A stretch of DNA of 64,000 nucleotides from Novosphingobium aerophilum (GTDB taxonomy: Bacteria > Pseudomonadota > Alphaproteobacteria > Sphingomonadales > Sphingomonadaceae). The position numbers and the translations under genes were made by a program. Below the pieces are notes generated by a model. The model saw nothing but the letters and a program-made list of their open reading frames with translations. It did not search any database and had not been told where the DNA came from. The DNA is taken from positions 49,110 through 113,109 of the forward strand of contig NZ_JACLAU010000009.1 of the NCBI RefSeq assembly GCF_014230305.1, in the 5' to 3' direction. Each line of letters starts with the position of its first letter. Position 1 is the first letter of the stretch. Shown in pieces: positions 26,974-35,654 of the stretch.

Positions 26974-27436
26974 GCCCGCCCTTGAGCGCCGCGCAGAGCG
27001 GGGCAACCAGGGCCGTCCCGTCGCCCGGGCTCTCGCGCTTGCCCAGCACAGCCAGCACGGACCCGCGCCAGCGGAGCTCACCTGTGACACGATCGGTCAG
27101 GGCCAGGGTCAGCTCCTCGCGGTCGCGGCTGCGCGAACCCCGGCTGCGGGGCGGCTCCTCGCCGGCGCGCAGCACGGCGGCGGGGGCCGGCCGCACCGCG
27201 TGGGAGACCTGGACCAGGGTCGCGGCCGGCTTGCCGGGCGCCAACCCGGCCGCCTGCAGGCAAGCTTCGAGCCCGGCGAGGGCCGGCGGTGCCGGCGCGT
27301 CCTTGTCGGGCTGGACCACAGCATAGGGACCGCCCGGTAGGGCACCGGACACGACCACCTGCTGCGGGGGCAGCGTGGCACAGGCGGCCAGCGGCAGGAT
27401 CAGGCCGGTCAGGATGGAGCAGCGCAGCATCGTCAT
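26942..27436 (-). CDS. putative lipoprotein of unknown function
   Basis: 164 residues starting MTMLRCSILTGLILPLAACA. The lipobox LAAC puts the lipidated Cys at residue 19. Residue +2 is Ala, which favours outer-membrane sorting. The remainder includes ALPGGPYAVVQPDKDAPAP and a later beta-rich region (EELTLALTDRVTGELRWRG) without a family I know. It is convergent with the CHASE2 kinase (32-base overlap) and divergent from the first DUF11 gene, so it shares the regulatory gap 27437-27662 with the surface-protein cluster. Confidence 0.7.
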   Translation of the reverse strand: MTMLRCSILTGLILPLAACATLPPQQVVVSGALPGGPYAVVQPDKDAPAPPALAGLEACLQAAGLAPGKPAATLVQVSHAVRPAPAAVLRAGEEPPRSRGSRSRDREELTLALTDRVTGELRWRGSVLAVLGKRESPGDGTALVAPLCAALKGGLTAGPAAARR

Positions 27437-27611
27437 GGCCTGGCGTTAGACAAGGCGGATCAAGGGAGCAACTCGGCGGCGAGCCTGGCGCACAGTCTTT
27501 ACAATTCGGCACACGGGACAGCCGTCAGGGGGCGCGCCGGCAGCAGGGTAACGTGGTCGGCCGCGACCCGCCGGACAGGGCAAGGCCAGCCCCGACTCTG
27601 TTATAGGTGAG

Positions 27612-27622
27612 TTTACGTACGT
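27612..27622. promoter_or_regulatory. TTTACGTACGT palindrome upstream of the DUF11 gene cluster
   Basis: TTTACGTACGT contains the perfect palindrome ACGTACGT, centred about 44 bases upstream of the first DUF11 gene. It lies in a relatively AT-rich promoter gap shared with the divergent lipoprotein gene. It resembles the TACGT pairs at 37534-37550 and 14232-14245. Confidence 0.35.
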
Positions 27623-27662
27623 CTTTGCCCTTATTTAACCACGTTGCGCGCAAGACGGGACC

Positions 27663-28640
27663 ATGCCGAGGACCCTTCTTCGCACCGCTCTCCTGCCGGC
27701 TGGCCTGCTGGCGCCGCTCTGCGCGCCGCCGGCCGGAGCGACGGGCGTGCCGGCCGGAACGGTGATCGAGAACGTCGCGACGGCCAGCTACAGCAACGGC
27801 TCGGGCACCGCCTCGGTCCAATCGAACAAGGTCAGCCTGCGGGTGGATGAACTGCTCGACGTGGCGGTAGCCGGGCTGGCCTCAGCGCCGGTGCCGATCG
27901 CGGCGGGCACGGCAGCGCTACCCTATGCGGTGACCAACAGCGGCAACGGCCCCGAAGCCTTTGCCCTGACGGCCGAGGCCGCCGTGGCAGGCAATCCTTT
28001 CACCCCCACCGTCCAGGGCATCGTCGTCGATAGCAATGACAACGGCACTTATGATCCCGGGGTCGACACCCCGCTCGCCCCCGGTGCCGCGACCCCCGCC
28101 CTGGCCGCCGATGCCGCCGCCCGGGTTTTCGTGCTGGTCGGCCTGCCGGCCGGGGTCGCGGACGCGGCGACCAGCCAGGTGCGCCTGACCGCCGCCGCCG
28201 TCACCGGCGCGGGCACTCCCGGCACGGCCTTCGCCGGTCGCGGCGAGGGCGGCGTCGATGCCGTGGTGGGAGCGACCACCGCCCGCTCCGCCGCGCTGGC
28301 CGCGGTGATCACCCGGATCGGTGCCGTGTCCCTCACCAAGTCGGCGGCCATCGTCGATCCGTTCGGCGGCACCCGCCCCCTCCCCGGCGCGCTGGTGACT
28401 TACAGCCTGGTGGCCCGGATCGTCGGCTCGGGCTCGGCCGAAGGCGTCGTGGTCAGCGACGGCGTGCCGACCGGAACCACTTACCAGCCCGGCACCATGA
28501 AGCTGGACGGCGCGGCCCTGACCGATGCCGCGGACAGCGATGCCGGTTCGGCCGGCACGGCCGGAATTTCCGTCGCGCTCGGCACACTACTCTCCGGAAG
28601 CGCCGATCGCACCATCACCTTCACCGTGAAAATCAACTGA
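27663..28640 (+). CDS. exported DUF11-type repeat protein
   Basis: 325 residues with a signal peptide (MPRTLLRTALLPAGLLAPLC, cleavage near AGATG). The mature N-terminus carries the pattern TVIENVATASYSNGSGTAS..SNKVSLRVDE, shared with two later proteins of this cluster. A loop VVDSNDNGTYDPGVD (around residues 121-135) matches the Asp/Asn spacing of dockerin-like calcium loops. The C-terminal 100 residues form a DUF11-like beta domain (SLTKSAAIVDPFGGTRPLPG, LVTYSLVARIVGSGSAEGVV) and the chain ends TITFTVKIN. Extracellular or periplasmic beta-sandwich structure is expected. No enzyme motif is seen. It is the first gene of a forward run with the next three. Confidence 0.78.
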   Translation: MPRTLLRTALLPAGLLAPLCAPPAGATGVPAGTVIENVATASYSNGSGTASVQSNKVSLRVDELLDVAVAGLASAPVPIAAGTAALPYAVTNSGNGPEAFALTAEAAVAGNPFTPTVQGIVVDSNDNGTYDPGVDTPLAPGAATPALAADAAARVFVLVGLPAGVADAATSQVRLTAAAVTGAGTPGTAFAGRGEGGVDAVVGATTARSAALAAVITRIGAVSLTKSAAIVDPFGGTRPLPGALVTYSLVARIVGSGSAEGVVVSDGVPTGTTYQPGTMKLDGAALTDAADSDAGSAGTAGISVALGTLLSGSADRTITFTVKIN

Positions 28641-28651
28641 GGAAGACCGCC

Positions 28652-29146
28652 ATGATCCGACAGACTCTGCTTGCTACTGCCGCGGCCCTGGCCGCATTCA
28701 CTGCCCTGCCCGCCGCGGCGACCCAGGCCGTGGCCGAACCGGCTGCCGGCCCGGTCTCGCTGTCGGGCGACGTCAAGGTCGACCGGACGGTGACCGAGAA
28801 CGGCCAGACCCGCCACGTGCTGGTCCAGCCGGACAAGGTCGTCCCGGGCGAACGGCTGGTGTTCACGACCAGCTATCGCAACAGCGGGACCCGGCCGATC
28901 CAGAACTTCGTGGTGACGAACCCGCTGCCTCCGGCCGTGGCCCTCGCCGAGACCGGCTCGGGCGACTACCTGGTCTCGGTCGACGGCGGGGCCCACTGGG
29001 GTCCCCTTGCCAGCCTGACTGTCGCTGACGGCAAGGGCGGCTCGCGTCCGGCCACGGGCGCCGACGTCACGCACCTGCGCTGGACCATTCCGCAGATCGC
29101 ACCCGGCGCTTCGGGTACGGTCGAATATCACGCCACGGTTCGCTGA
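28652..29146 (+). CDS. small exported DUF11-like protein
   Basis: 164 residues, 11 bases after the preceding gene with AGGAAGACC just upstream of ATG 28652. The signal peptide is LLATAAALAAFTALPAAATQA. The mature part is one beta-sandwich domain of the DUF11 type (KVDRTVTENGQTRHVLVQPD, LVFTTSYRNSGTRPIQNFVV, LRWTIPQIAPGASGTVEY) and ends with the strand VEYHATVR. It is small enough to be a structural subunit. Its function is not known. Confidence 0.78.
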   Translation: MIRQTLLATAAALAAFTALPAAATQAVAEPAAGPVSLSGDVKVDRTVTENGQTRHVLVQPDKVVPGERLVFTTSYRNSGTRPIQNFVVTNPLPPAVALAETGSGDYLVSVDGGAHWGPLASLTVADGKGGSRPATGADVTHLRWTIPQIAPGASGTVEYHATVR

Positions 29147-29206
29147 ACCGCCCCTTGCTGCGTCCGCCGGTGGGGAGCGGACACCCTGTAAATCAAGGAC
29201 AAGTCA

Positions 29207-30271
29207 ATGAAGAACTCTACCAGACTTCTGGCGACGGCGGGCCTGTGCGCGCTGGGCGCCGGGCTTGGCTCGGGTTCCGCCCAGGCGGCGGGGACTCTGG
29301 CCGGGCAGACCATCACCAACACGGTGACCGTCAACTTCCAGGTGGGCGGCGTGACCCAGACCGCACAGACCGGGACCAATGCGGTCACGGTCGACCGCCG
29401 GGTGGTCCTGACGATCACCGGTGCGCCGGCCACCACCACATCCGCCCCCGGGCAGATCGACGCGGTGACGGCTTTCCAGGTGACCAACAGCTCGAACGAC
29501 ACGCTCGACATGCAACTGGCCGCGGTCAACCAGGCCGGCGGCACGACGGTCCACGGCGCCACCGACGTGATCGACGTGGCGAACTTCGCCTACTTCCTCG
29601 ATTCCAACAGCAACGGGGTCTACGACGCCGGGGTCGACGCCCAGATCACCTACCTCGATGAGATCGCGCCCGACACGACCCGGACCGTGTTCGTCCATGG
29701 CGACCTGCCCGCCAACGCAACCAACACCCAGGCTTCGGGTATCGTGCTGACCGCGCGGGCCTCGGCCGCCGGGACGGCCGGGACCCAGGGTGCCCTGCTG
29801 ACCGCCACGACCACGGCCAACACCGCCGGGGTCGATACCGTGTTTGGCGATGCCGCCGGGGCGACCGACGCCGCCAGCGACGGCGCCTTCTCGGCCCGGG
29901 GCAGCTACACGGTTGCGGCGGCGGTGCTCAGCGTCAACAAGTACGCCACGATCATCAGCGATCCGATCAACGGCACGACCAACCCCAAGGCCATTCCCGG
30001 CGCTGTGCTGGAATACTGCCTGGCCGTGGCGAACGGCACCGGCGCGGCGACCGCGACCGGCCTGACCCTGAGCGATCCCCTGCCCTCGACCGTGACGTAC
30101 AACAGCGCGTTCGGGATCTTCGTGAACGCCACGGTCACCGGCACGACCTGCTCCGGCGGGACAGCCGGCGGCACCTTCGCCGCCACCCCGACCCCGACGG
30201 TGAGCGGCACGCTGACCAACCTTGCTGCCGGAACGTCGTCGGCGCTGCGGTTCCGCGTGACGATCAACTGA
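29207..30271 (+). CDS. exported DUF11-type repeat protein
   Basis: 354 residues. The signal peptide MKNSTRLLATAGLCALGAGL ends near AQAAG. The mature N-terminus TITNTVTVNFQVGG..TNAVTVDRRV repeats the pattern of the first DUF11 protein. FLDSNSNGVYDAGVD (about 145-159) is a second dockerin-like Asp/Asn loop. The DUF11 domain near the C-terminus has SVNKYATIISDPINGTTNPK and IPGAVLEYCLAVANGTGAAT, and the chain ends ALRFRVTIN. It is paralogous in layout to the gene at 27663 but diverged. It directly precedes the giant protein gene. Confidence 0.8.
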   Translation: MKNSTRLLATAGLCALGAGLGSGSAQAAGTLAGQTITNTVTVNFQVGGVTQTAQTGTNAVTVDRRVVLTITGAPATTTSAPGQIDAVTAFQVTNSSNDTLDMQLAAVNQAGGTTVHGATDVIDVANFAYFLDSNSNGVYDAGVDAQITYLDEIAPDTTRTVFVHGDLPANATNTQASGIVLTARASAAGTAGTQGALLTATTTANTAGVDTVFGDAAGATDAASDGAFSARGSYTVAAAVLSVNKYATIISDPINGTTNPKAIPGAVLEYCLAVANGTGAATATGLTLSDPLPSTVTYNSAFGIFVNATVTGTTCSGGTAGGTFAATPTPTVSGTLTNLAAGTSSALRFRVTIN

Positions 30272-30319
30272 CGCCGCGTGCCGGGTCCGGCGACGCCGGA
30301 CCCGCGCATCGCCCGCGCC

Positions 30320-33300
30320 ATGCCCGCGATCATGCCAGCCAGCCATCCCTTGCGGGCGGCGGGAGCGCTTTGCTGCGCCCTGTTGTGTGCCCTGTTCTGT
30401 GGCCTCCTCGCGGGGTTCGCGGCGCCGGCGCACGCGCAGGCGATCAGCAACACCGCGCGGGCGAGCTGGAACCAGGGCGGGGATAGCTTTTCCGCCCTGT
30501 CCAACACCGTGACCTTCGAGGTCACGTCATCGGTGGTGACGGTCGAGACCTTCGCCTCGGCGCAAAGCCTGGTGTCGCTGAGCTATACCCCCACCCGCTG
30601 CGGCAACACGCCGATGCTCGCGGGCAACGGGGCGGCCGAGATCCCCATCAGCGCCGGGGTGACGCCTGCCACCAAGGTGCGGATCGGGGAACCCTTTTAC
30701 TTCCGCGTCACGGCCCCGGCGGCCAACCTCGATCCCCGCGCCATCGACCGGCTGGAAACCACGCTGGAGACCACCAGCGGCGATCGCGAGACGATGGAAA
30801 TCTTCGAAACCGCTCCCAACAGCGGGGTTTTCGCCGGTGGCGTTCCCACGGCGCCGATCCCGCCGGATGCGCGCGCGGAGGATTGCCAGCTCAGCGTGGC
30901 CAAGGGGGACTCGATCTCGATCGTGTACCGCCAGAGCAACGACAAGGCCGTCCTGGCCACGGCCCATCTCGACGTTCTGGCCGATCCGTTCGGCTATGTC
31001 TTCGACAGCGAGGATGGCAGCCCGATCGACGGGGCGCGCGTGACGCTGGTCGATGCCGACACGGGACAGCCCGCCCGGGTCTTCGCCTTCGACGGCCAGA
31101 CAAGGTGGCCGGCAACGGTCATCACCGGCCAGCCCATCGTCGACGCCGCGGGGAACCGCTACCCCATGCCTCCAGGCGAGTATCGCTTCCCGCTGGCCCC
31201 GCGCGGCCAGTACCGCCTGATCGTCGAACCTCCCGGCCCCTATGTCAGCCCATCGACCGCGACGGCGACGCAGCTTGCCGGAGTGCTGCGACCCGACGGC
31301 TCGCCGCTCACGCTCAGTCCGGCCTCGACCGGCGGAACCTTTGCACGCGACTCGCCCGATGCGGTGCGGGTCGACGTTCCGGTGGACCGGCCCGGCAAAC
31401 CCGTGACGCTGAGCAAAAGCGTGTCGCGCCAGCGCGTCCAGCCGGGCGATCTGGTGTTCTACACCATTGTGGTCGGCAATCCCGATGCTCGCCGCGCGAA
31501 GCGCGAGGTGCGCCTGCGTGACGCGCCCGACGCGGCCCTGCGCCTGCGTCCCGGATCGCTGCGGATCGACGGGGGACTGCCCGGCGACGCGCTCCGCATC
31601 GCCGCTGACGGATCGAGCTTCGACCTGCAGCTTGGCACCCTGCCCGGCGGGGCTCGCCGCAAGATCACTTACGCCGCCTCGGTGCGTCCCGATGCCAACC
31701 CCGGCGCCGCCCAGAACCGGGCGACGGCGACCGATTCGCGCGGGCTGATCGCCGCCGCGGGAGCCGTGGTCCAGGTGGAGGAGGACGGGCTCACCGCAAG
31801 GATGACCCTGGTCGGCCGGGTGACCGATGGCGGATGCGCGGCGCGCGGTGCCGGAGCCGGCATTCCGGGCGTGCGGGTCACGCTGGAGGACGGCAGCTTC
31901 GCGGTCACCGACGCCGATGGGCGATACCATTTCGAGGGCCTGGTTCCCGGCAGTCACGTGGTGCAGGTCGCCGCCTCGACCCTGCCCGAGGGCGGGCGCT
32001 TCGTCGACTGCGAGCGCTCGACCGCCGCGGCGGGCAGCGCCACCTCGCGCTTCGTGCGGGGCCAGGGCGGCAGTCTGGTGGTCGCCGACTTCCGCGCGCG
32101 CCTGCCCGCCGGGACGCCGGCCCGGATCACGGCGGATCCGATGCCCGAACCGCCCAGCGACAAGACTGCGGCCGGTGCCGAGATCGACTGGCTGGCCAAG
32201 GCCGAAGGGCCACCCGCGATCCTCTTCCCCGCCCCTGACCACAACCCCCGCGCCCCGTCGATCCGGGTCGCGATCCGCCACCGTGCCGACCAGACCGTGA
32301 CCCTTTCGAGCGACGGCAAGCCGGTCGACCCGGTGGCCTTCGACGGGCTGAAGCTCGATGCCGGCCGGACCCGGGCAGTCAGCCTGTGGCGCGGCGTGCC
32401 CCTGACCGGGGAGACCACCTTGCTGCGCGCCGAGGTCCGCAATGCCGACGGCACACTGGCGGCCGACCTGTCGCGCGAGGTGCATTTCACCGAGACGCCC
32501 GCCGACGTGCAGCTCCTGCCCGAGCGGTCGCGGCTGGTCGCCGACGGGCGGACCCGCCCGATCGTGGCATTGCGGCTGGTCGATCGTCATGGCCGTCCGG
32601 TCCATGCCGGCCTGTCGGGCCAGTTCGTGCTGTCCGCCCCCTATGAAACGGCCGACGCGGCCGATGCCCGGCAGACCCGGGCCCTGTCGGGCGCTGCTGC
32701 CGTCGCGCCGCACTGGACCGTCAAGGGCGACGACGGCGTGGCCTATGTCGAGCTGGCGCCGACCATGGTCAGCGGGGCGCTGCAACTGGATTTCGTCTTC
32801 CCCGACAGCCAGCAGCAGCAGGCCCCGCGCCGCCGCACCCTGCAAAGCTGGATCGTCCCCGGCGAGGTGCCGTGGACCCTGGTCGGCCTCGCCGAAGGCA
32901 CGGTCGGCGCCCGCAGCCTGGCGGACGAGATGGAGCGGACCGGACGGCTGTCGAGCGATCTCGGCCGGAACGCACGGGTCGCCTTCTATGCCAAGGGCCG
33001 GCTGAAGGGCGCGACGCTGCTGACCCTCGCCTATGACAGCGCCAAGCAGCGCAGTGACCAGGCGCTGCTCGGCGCGATCGATCCGCGCGCCTACTACACG
33101 GTCTATGCCGATGCCTCGGCCCGGCGCTTCGACGCGGCCAGCCGTGAGCGGCTCTACGTGCGGATCGAGGGGCGCGCCTTCACCGCGCTGTTCGGCGATT
33201 TCGAAACCGGCTTCGCCCAGACCCTGCTCGCGCGGTACAACCGCATTGCAACGGGGGCAAAAGCCGAATTCAACAATGGCCGGCTCCATGCCCAGGCCTT

Positions 33301-35392
33301 CGCGACGCGCGTCGCCGGACGCCACCGGCGGGTCGAGCTGCAGGGCGCGGGCATCACCGGCCCTTACCGCCTCGGTCGCGAACCGGTGATCCCCAACAGC
33401 GAGATCGTCACGCTTGAGGTGCGCGATCGCCTGCGTTCCGAGGTGATCCTCGAACGCCGGACCCTGGCCCGCTTCCTCGATTACGACGTGGACCTCCTGG
33501 CCGGCACGCTCACCTTCAAGCAGCCGGTGCTGAGCCGCGACCCGGCGCTCAATCCGCAGTTCATCGTGGTCGATTACGACATCGATCCCGGCAGCTCGGC
33601 CAGCGGGGCCCTCAACGCCGGTCTGCGCACCGACTGGACCACCCGCGACGGGCGCCTGCGGGTTGGGGCAACCGCGGTGACCGACCAGGGCGACGCCGCC
33701 CGGACCACGCTGGGCGCCACCGACCTGCGGTTCCGGCCCGATGCCCGGACCGAAGTCCGGGCCGAGGGCGCGGTCTCGGCCCGGGCGGGCGCGACCGCTT
33801 CGGCCTGGCTGGTCGAGGCCGAACGGCGCGACGGGCAGGTCTCGCTGCTGGCCTATGCGCGCTCGGCCGATGCGGCCTTCGGGCTGGGCCAGCTCAACGG
33901 CGCCGAGGCCGGCCGGCGCAAGCTGGGCGCCGATGCGCGGGTCGCCCTGAGCGGCACGCTCTCGCTCGGCGCCAGCGCCTGGGCCGATCGCAGCCTGACT
34001 GACGGCAGCCACCGCGAGGCCCTGCGCCTGCGCGGCGAGTACCGCACCCGCCCGACCACCGCCTGGATCGGTGCCAGCGCGCTGCAGGACCATCTGGCCG
34101 ACGGCACCAGCGCCTCCTCGGTCCAGCTCGAGGCCGGGGTCGGGCGGCGCTACCTGGGGGGCAAGCTGCAGGTCGACGCCGGCACCAGCCTGGCCCTCGG
34201 CCGCAACGCCGCCGCCGACCTGCCCTCGCGCCACCAGCTCTCGGCCGGCTATGCGGTGACCCCCTGGCTCAAGCTGATGGGCACTTACGAGATCGCGCTC
34301 GGCACGGTTCGCGCCCAGACCGCGCGGGCCGGGTTCGAGGTCCAGCCGTGGCGCGGCGGACGGGCGACGAGCGGCCTCGCCCGGCAGCGGATCGGCGAGA
34401 ACGGCCAGCGCACCTTCGCCGCCTTCGGCCTGGCCCAGGCCTGGCAGGTCAACCGCCGCCTGAGCCTGGATGCCTCGCTCGATGCCAACCGCGTGCTGTC
34501 GGGCTTTGCCCCGGCCAAGGTGCTCAATCCGGCCCAGCCGCTGTCGAGCGGCGGGCACCTGGGCGGGGATGGCACCCTGGCCGAAGGCTTCACCGCGCTC
34601 ACCCTCGGCGCGAGTTGGCGTGCCGAGCGCTGGACGGTGACCGGGCGCGGCGAATGGCGCGACGGGGAACTGGCCCGCCGCCGCGGCCTGACCTTCGGGG
34701 CGATCCGCCAGCTCGGCGAGGGCCGTATGCTGGGCGCCGGGGCGACCTGGACCCGGGCGACCGGCGCCGACGGCAGCCGCAGCGAACTGCTCGACGGAAC
34801 CGTGGCCCTCGCCTGGCGCCCGGCGGATTCGCGCGTGGCGGTGCTGTCGCGGCTGGAGCTGCGCGCCGATACCGCCGTGACGGGGACAGGCTCAGCCTCC
34901 GGTGCGGACCGTCTCGCCCTCGGCGATCTGTTCAGCGCCGGTTCCGCCGGTCGGTCTCGCCGGGTGATCGCCAGCGTCTCGACCAACTGGTCACCCTGGC
35001 GAGGGCGCGGCGAGGACGCGGTCCAGCGCTTCGAGCTGGGCCTGTTCGGGGCGGTCCGGGCCAAGCTCGACGGGTTCGACGACCAGCGCATCGCCGGGAC
35101 CACCCTGCTCACCGGGCTCGACCTGCGGATCGGCCTGACCCCGCGCCTGTCGATCGGCGGCAGCGCCACGCTGCGCAGCAACCTGGGCGATGGCACCACC
35201 CGCGTGGCCTATGGCCCGCAAGTCTCGATCAGCCCGACGAAGGACATGGTGCTGAGCCTGGGCTACACCCTGTCCGGCTACCGCGACCGCGACTTCGCCG
35301 AGACCCGATCGACGCGCCAGGGCGTGTTCGCCAGCCTGCGGATGAAGTTCGATGCCGACGGACTGGGGTTCCTGGGGCTGGGTCGGCGCTAG
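30320..35392 (+). CDS. very large exported protein: DUF11 and SdrD-B-like domains with C-terminal beta-barrel-like region
   Basis: About 1690 residues. ATG 30320 is chosen. A GTG at 30278 and an ATG at 30332 are alternatives. The signal peptide is the hydrophobic run ALCCALLCALFCGLLAGFAA ending near AHAQA. The mature N-terminus AISNTARASWNQGG..SNTVTFEV repeats the pattern of the smaller DUF11 proteins. A DUF11 domain lies near 360-470 (VTLSKSVSRQRVQPGDLVFY). An SdrD-B/carboxypeptidase-regulatory-like domain lies near 496-555 (GIPGVRVTLEDGSFAVTDAD, GRYHFEGLVPGSHVVQV). From about residue 855 to the end, alternating short strands and turns suggest an outer-membrane beta-barrel (YYTVYADASARRFDAAS, RIEGRAFTALFGDFETGF, FASLRMKFDADGLGFLGLG). 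I infer an outer-membrane anchored or translocating partner for the small DUF11 proteins. It is not an orthodox usher, TonB receptor or autotransporter by any motif I can see. Confidence 0.8.
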   Translation: MPAIMPASHPLRAAGALCCALLCALFCGLLAGFAAPAHAQAISNTARASWNQGGDSFSALSNTVTFEVTSSVVTVETFASAQSLVSLSYTPTRCGNTPMLAGNGAAEIPISAGVTPATKVRIGEPFYFRVTAPAANLDPRAIDRLETTLETTSGDRETMEIFETAPNSGVFAGGVPTAPIPPDARAEDCQLSVAKGDSISIVYRQSNDKAVLATAHLDVLADPFGYVFDSEDGSPIDGARVTLVDADTGQPARVFAFDGQTRWPATVITGQPIVDAAGNRYPMPPGEYRFPLAPRGQYRLIVEPPGPYVSPSTATATQLAGVLRPDGSPLTLSPASTGGTFARDSPDAVRVDVPVDRPGKPVTLSKSVSRQRVQPGDLVFYTIVVGNPDARRAKREVRLRDAPDAALRLRPGSLRIDGGLPGDALRIAADGSSFDLQLGTLPGGARRKITYAASVRPDANPGAAQNRATATDSRGLIAAAGAVVQVEEDGLTARMTLVGRVTDGGCAARGAGAGIPGVRVTLEDGSFAVTDADGRYHFEGLVPGSHVVQVAASTLPEGGRFVDCERSTAAAGSATSRFVRGQGGSLVVADFRARLPAGTPARITADPMPEPPSDKTAAGAEIDWLAKAEGPPAILFPAPDHNPRAPSIRVAIRHRADQTVTLSSDGKPVDPVAFDGLKLDAGRTRAVSLWRGVPLTGETTLLRAEVRNADGTLAADLSREVHFTETPADVQLLPERSRLVADGRTRPIVALRLVDRHGRPVHAGLSGQFVLSAPYETADAADARQTRALSGAAAVAPHWTVKGDDGVAYVELAPTMVSGALQLDFVFPDSQQQQAPRRRTLQSWIVPGEVPWTLVGLAEGTVGARSLADEMERTGRLSSDLGRNARVAFYAKGRLKGATLLTLAYDSAKQRSDQALLGAIDPRAYYTVYADASARRFDAASRERLYVRIEGRAFTALFGDFETGFAQTLLARYNRIATGAKAEFNNGRLHAQAFATRVAGRHRRVELQGAGITGPYRLGREPVIPNSEIVTLEVRDRLRSEVILERRTLARFLDYDVDLLAGTLTFKQPVLSRDPALNPQFIVVDYDIDPGSSASGALNAGLRTDWTTRDGRLRVGATAVTDQGDAARTTLGATDLRFRPDARTEVRAEGAVSARAGATASAWLVEAERRDGQVSLLAYARSADAAFGLGQLNGAEAGRRKLGADARVALSGTLSLGASAWADRSLTDGSHREALRLRGEYRTRPTTAWIGASALQDHLADGTSASSVQLEAGVGRRYLGGKLQVDAGTSLALGRNAAADLPSRHQLSAGYAVTPWLKLMGTYEIALGTVRAQTARAGFEVQPWRGGRATSGLARQRIGENGQRTFAAFGLAQAWQVNRRLSLDASLDANRVLSGFAPAKVLNPAQPLSSGGHLGGDGTLAEGFTALTLGASWRAERWTVTGRGEWRDGELARRRGLTFGAIRQLGEGRMLGAGATWTRATGADGSRSELLDGTVALAWRPADSRVAVLSRLELRADTAVTGTGSASGADRLALGDLFSAGSAGRSRRVIASVSTNWSPWRGRGEDAVQRFELGLFGAVRAKLDGFDDQRIAGTTLLTGLDLRIGLTPRLSIGGSATLRSNLGDGTTRVAYGPQVSISPTKDMVLSLGYTLSGYRDRDFAETRSTRQGVFASLRMKFDADGLGFLGLGRR

Positions 35393-35439
35393 TGGGGAGG
35401 GTTGAAAGGCCGGTTTTGCCCGAAGTCGGACCTTTGTTT

Positions 35440-35568
35440 CCTCCCCGGTACGGGGAGGGGGACCACCGAAGGTGGTGGAGGGGCACTCTCCTTGGGGCAC
35501 GGCAGCTGGTCAAGGCGGGGTGCCCCTCCACCATCCTGCGGATGGTCCCCCTCCCCCGCTGGGGGAGG
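35440..35568. repeat. large imperfect inverted repeat between convergent genes
   Basis: The left arm at 35440-35486 (starting CCTCCCCGGTACGGGGAGGG) pairs imperfectly with the right arm at 35520-35568 (ending CGCTGGGGGAGG). GTGCCCCTCCACCA on the right exactly complements TGGTGGAGGGGCAC on the left. Each arm has its own smaller palindrome. It lies in the 262-base gap after the giant gene and before the end of the opposing surface-protein gene, so its transcript would form a strong stem that could stop both convergent transcripts. Confidence 0.75.
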
Positions 35569-35654
35569 ATCGAAGAACGTCCGCTTCCCACCGCGAACCA
35601 GACATCACGCCACCCCGGCGTCCGTGGTCATCCTGCGGACAACCCGAGCCCCCC

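Noticed and set aside
30527..34558. Long open frame of 1343 codons antisense to the giant protein gene
   Set aside because: It is a shadow of GC-rich third-position bias in the sense gene. The translation is low-complexity Arg/Gly/Ala/Pro with no domain, and the sense frame has clear signal peptide and domain structure.
34870..34900. Copy of the CGACAGGCTC repeat inside the giant gene (GGGACAGGCTCAGCC)
   Set aside because: Only about 14 bases match and the segment fits the coding frame, so chance similarity is as likely.
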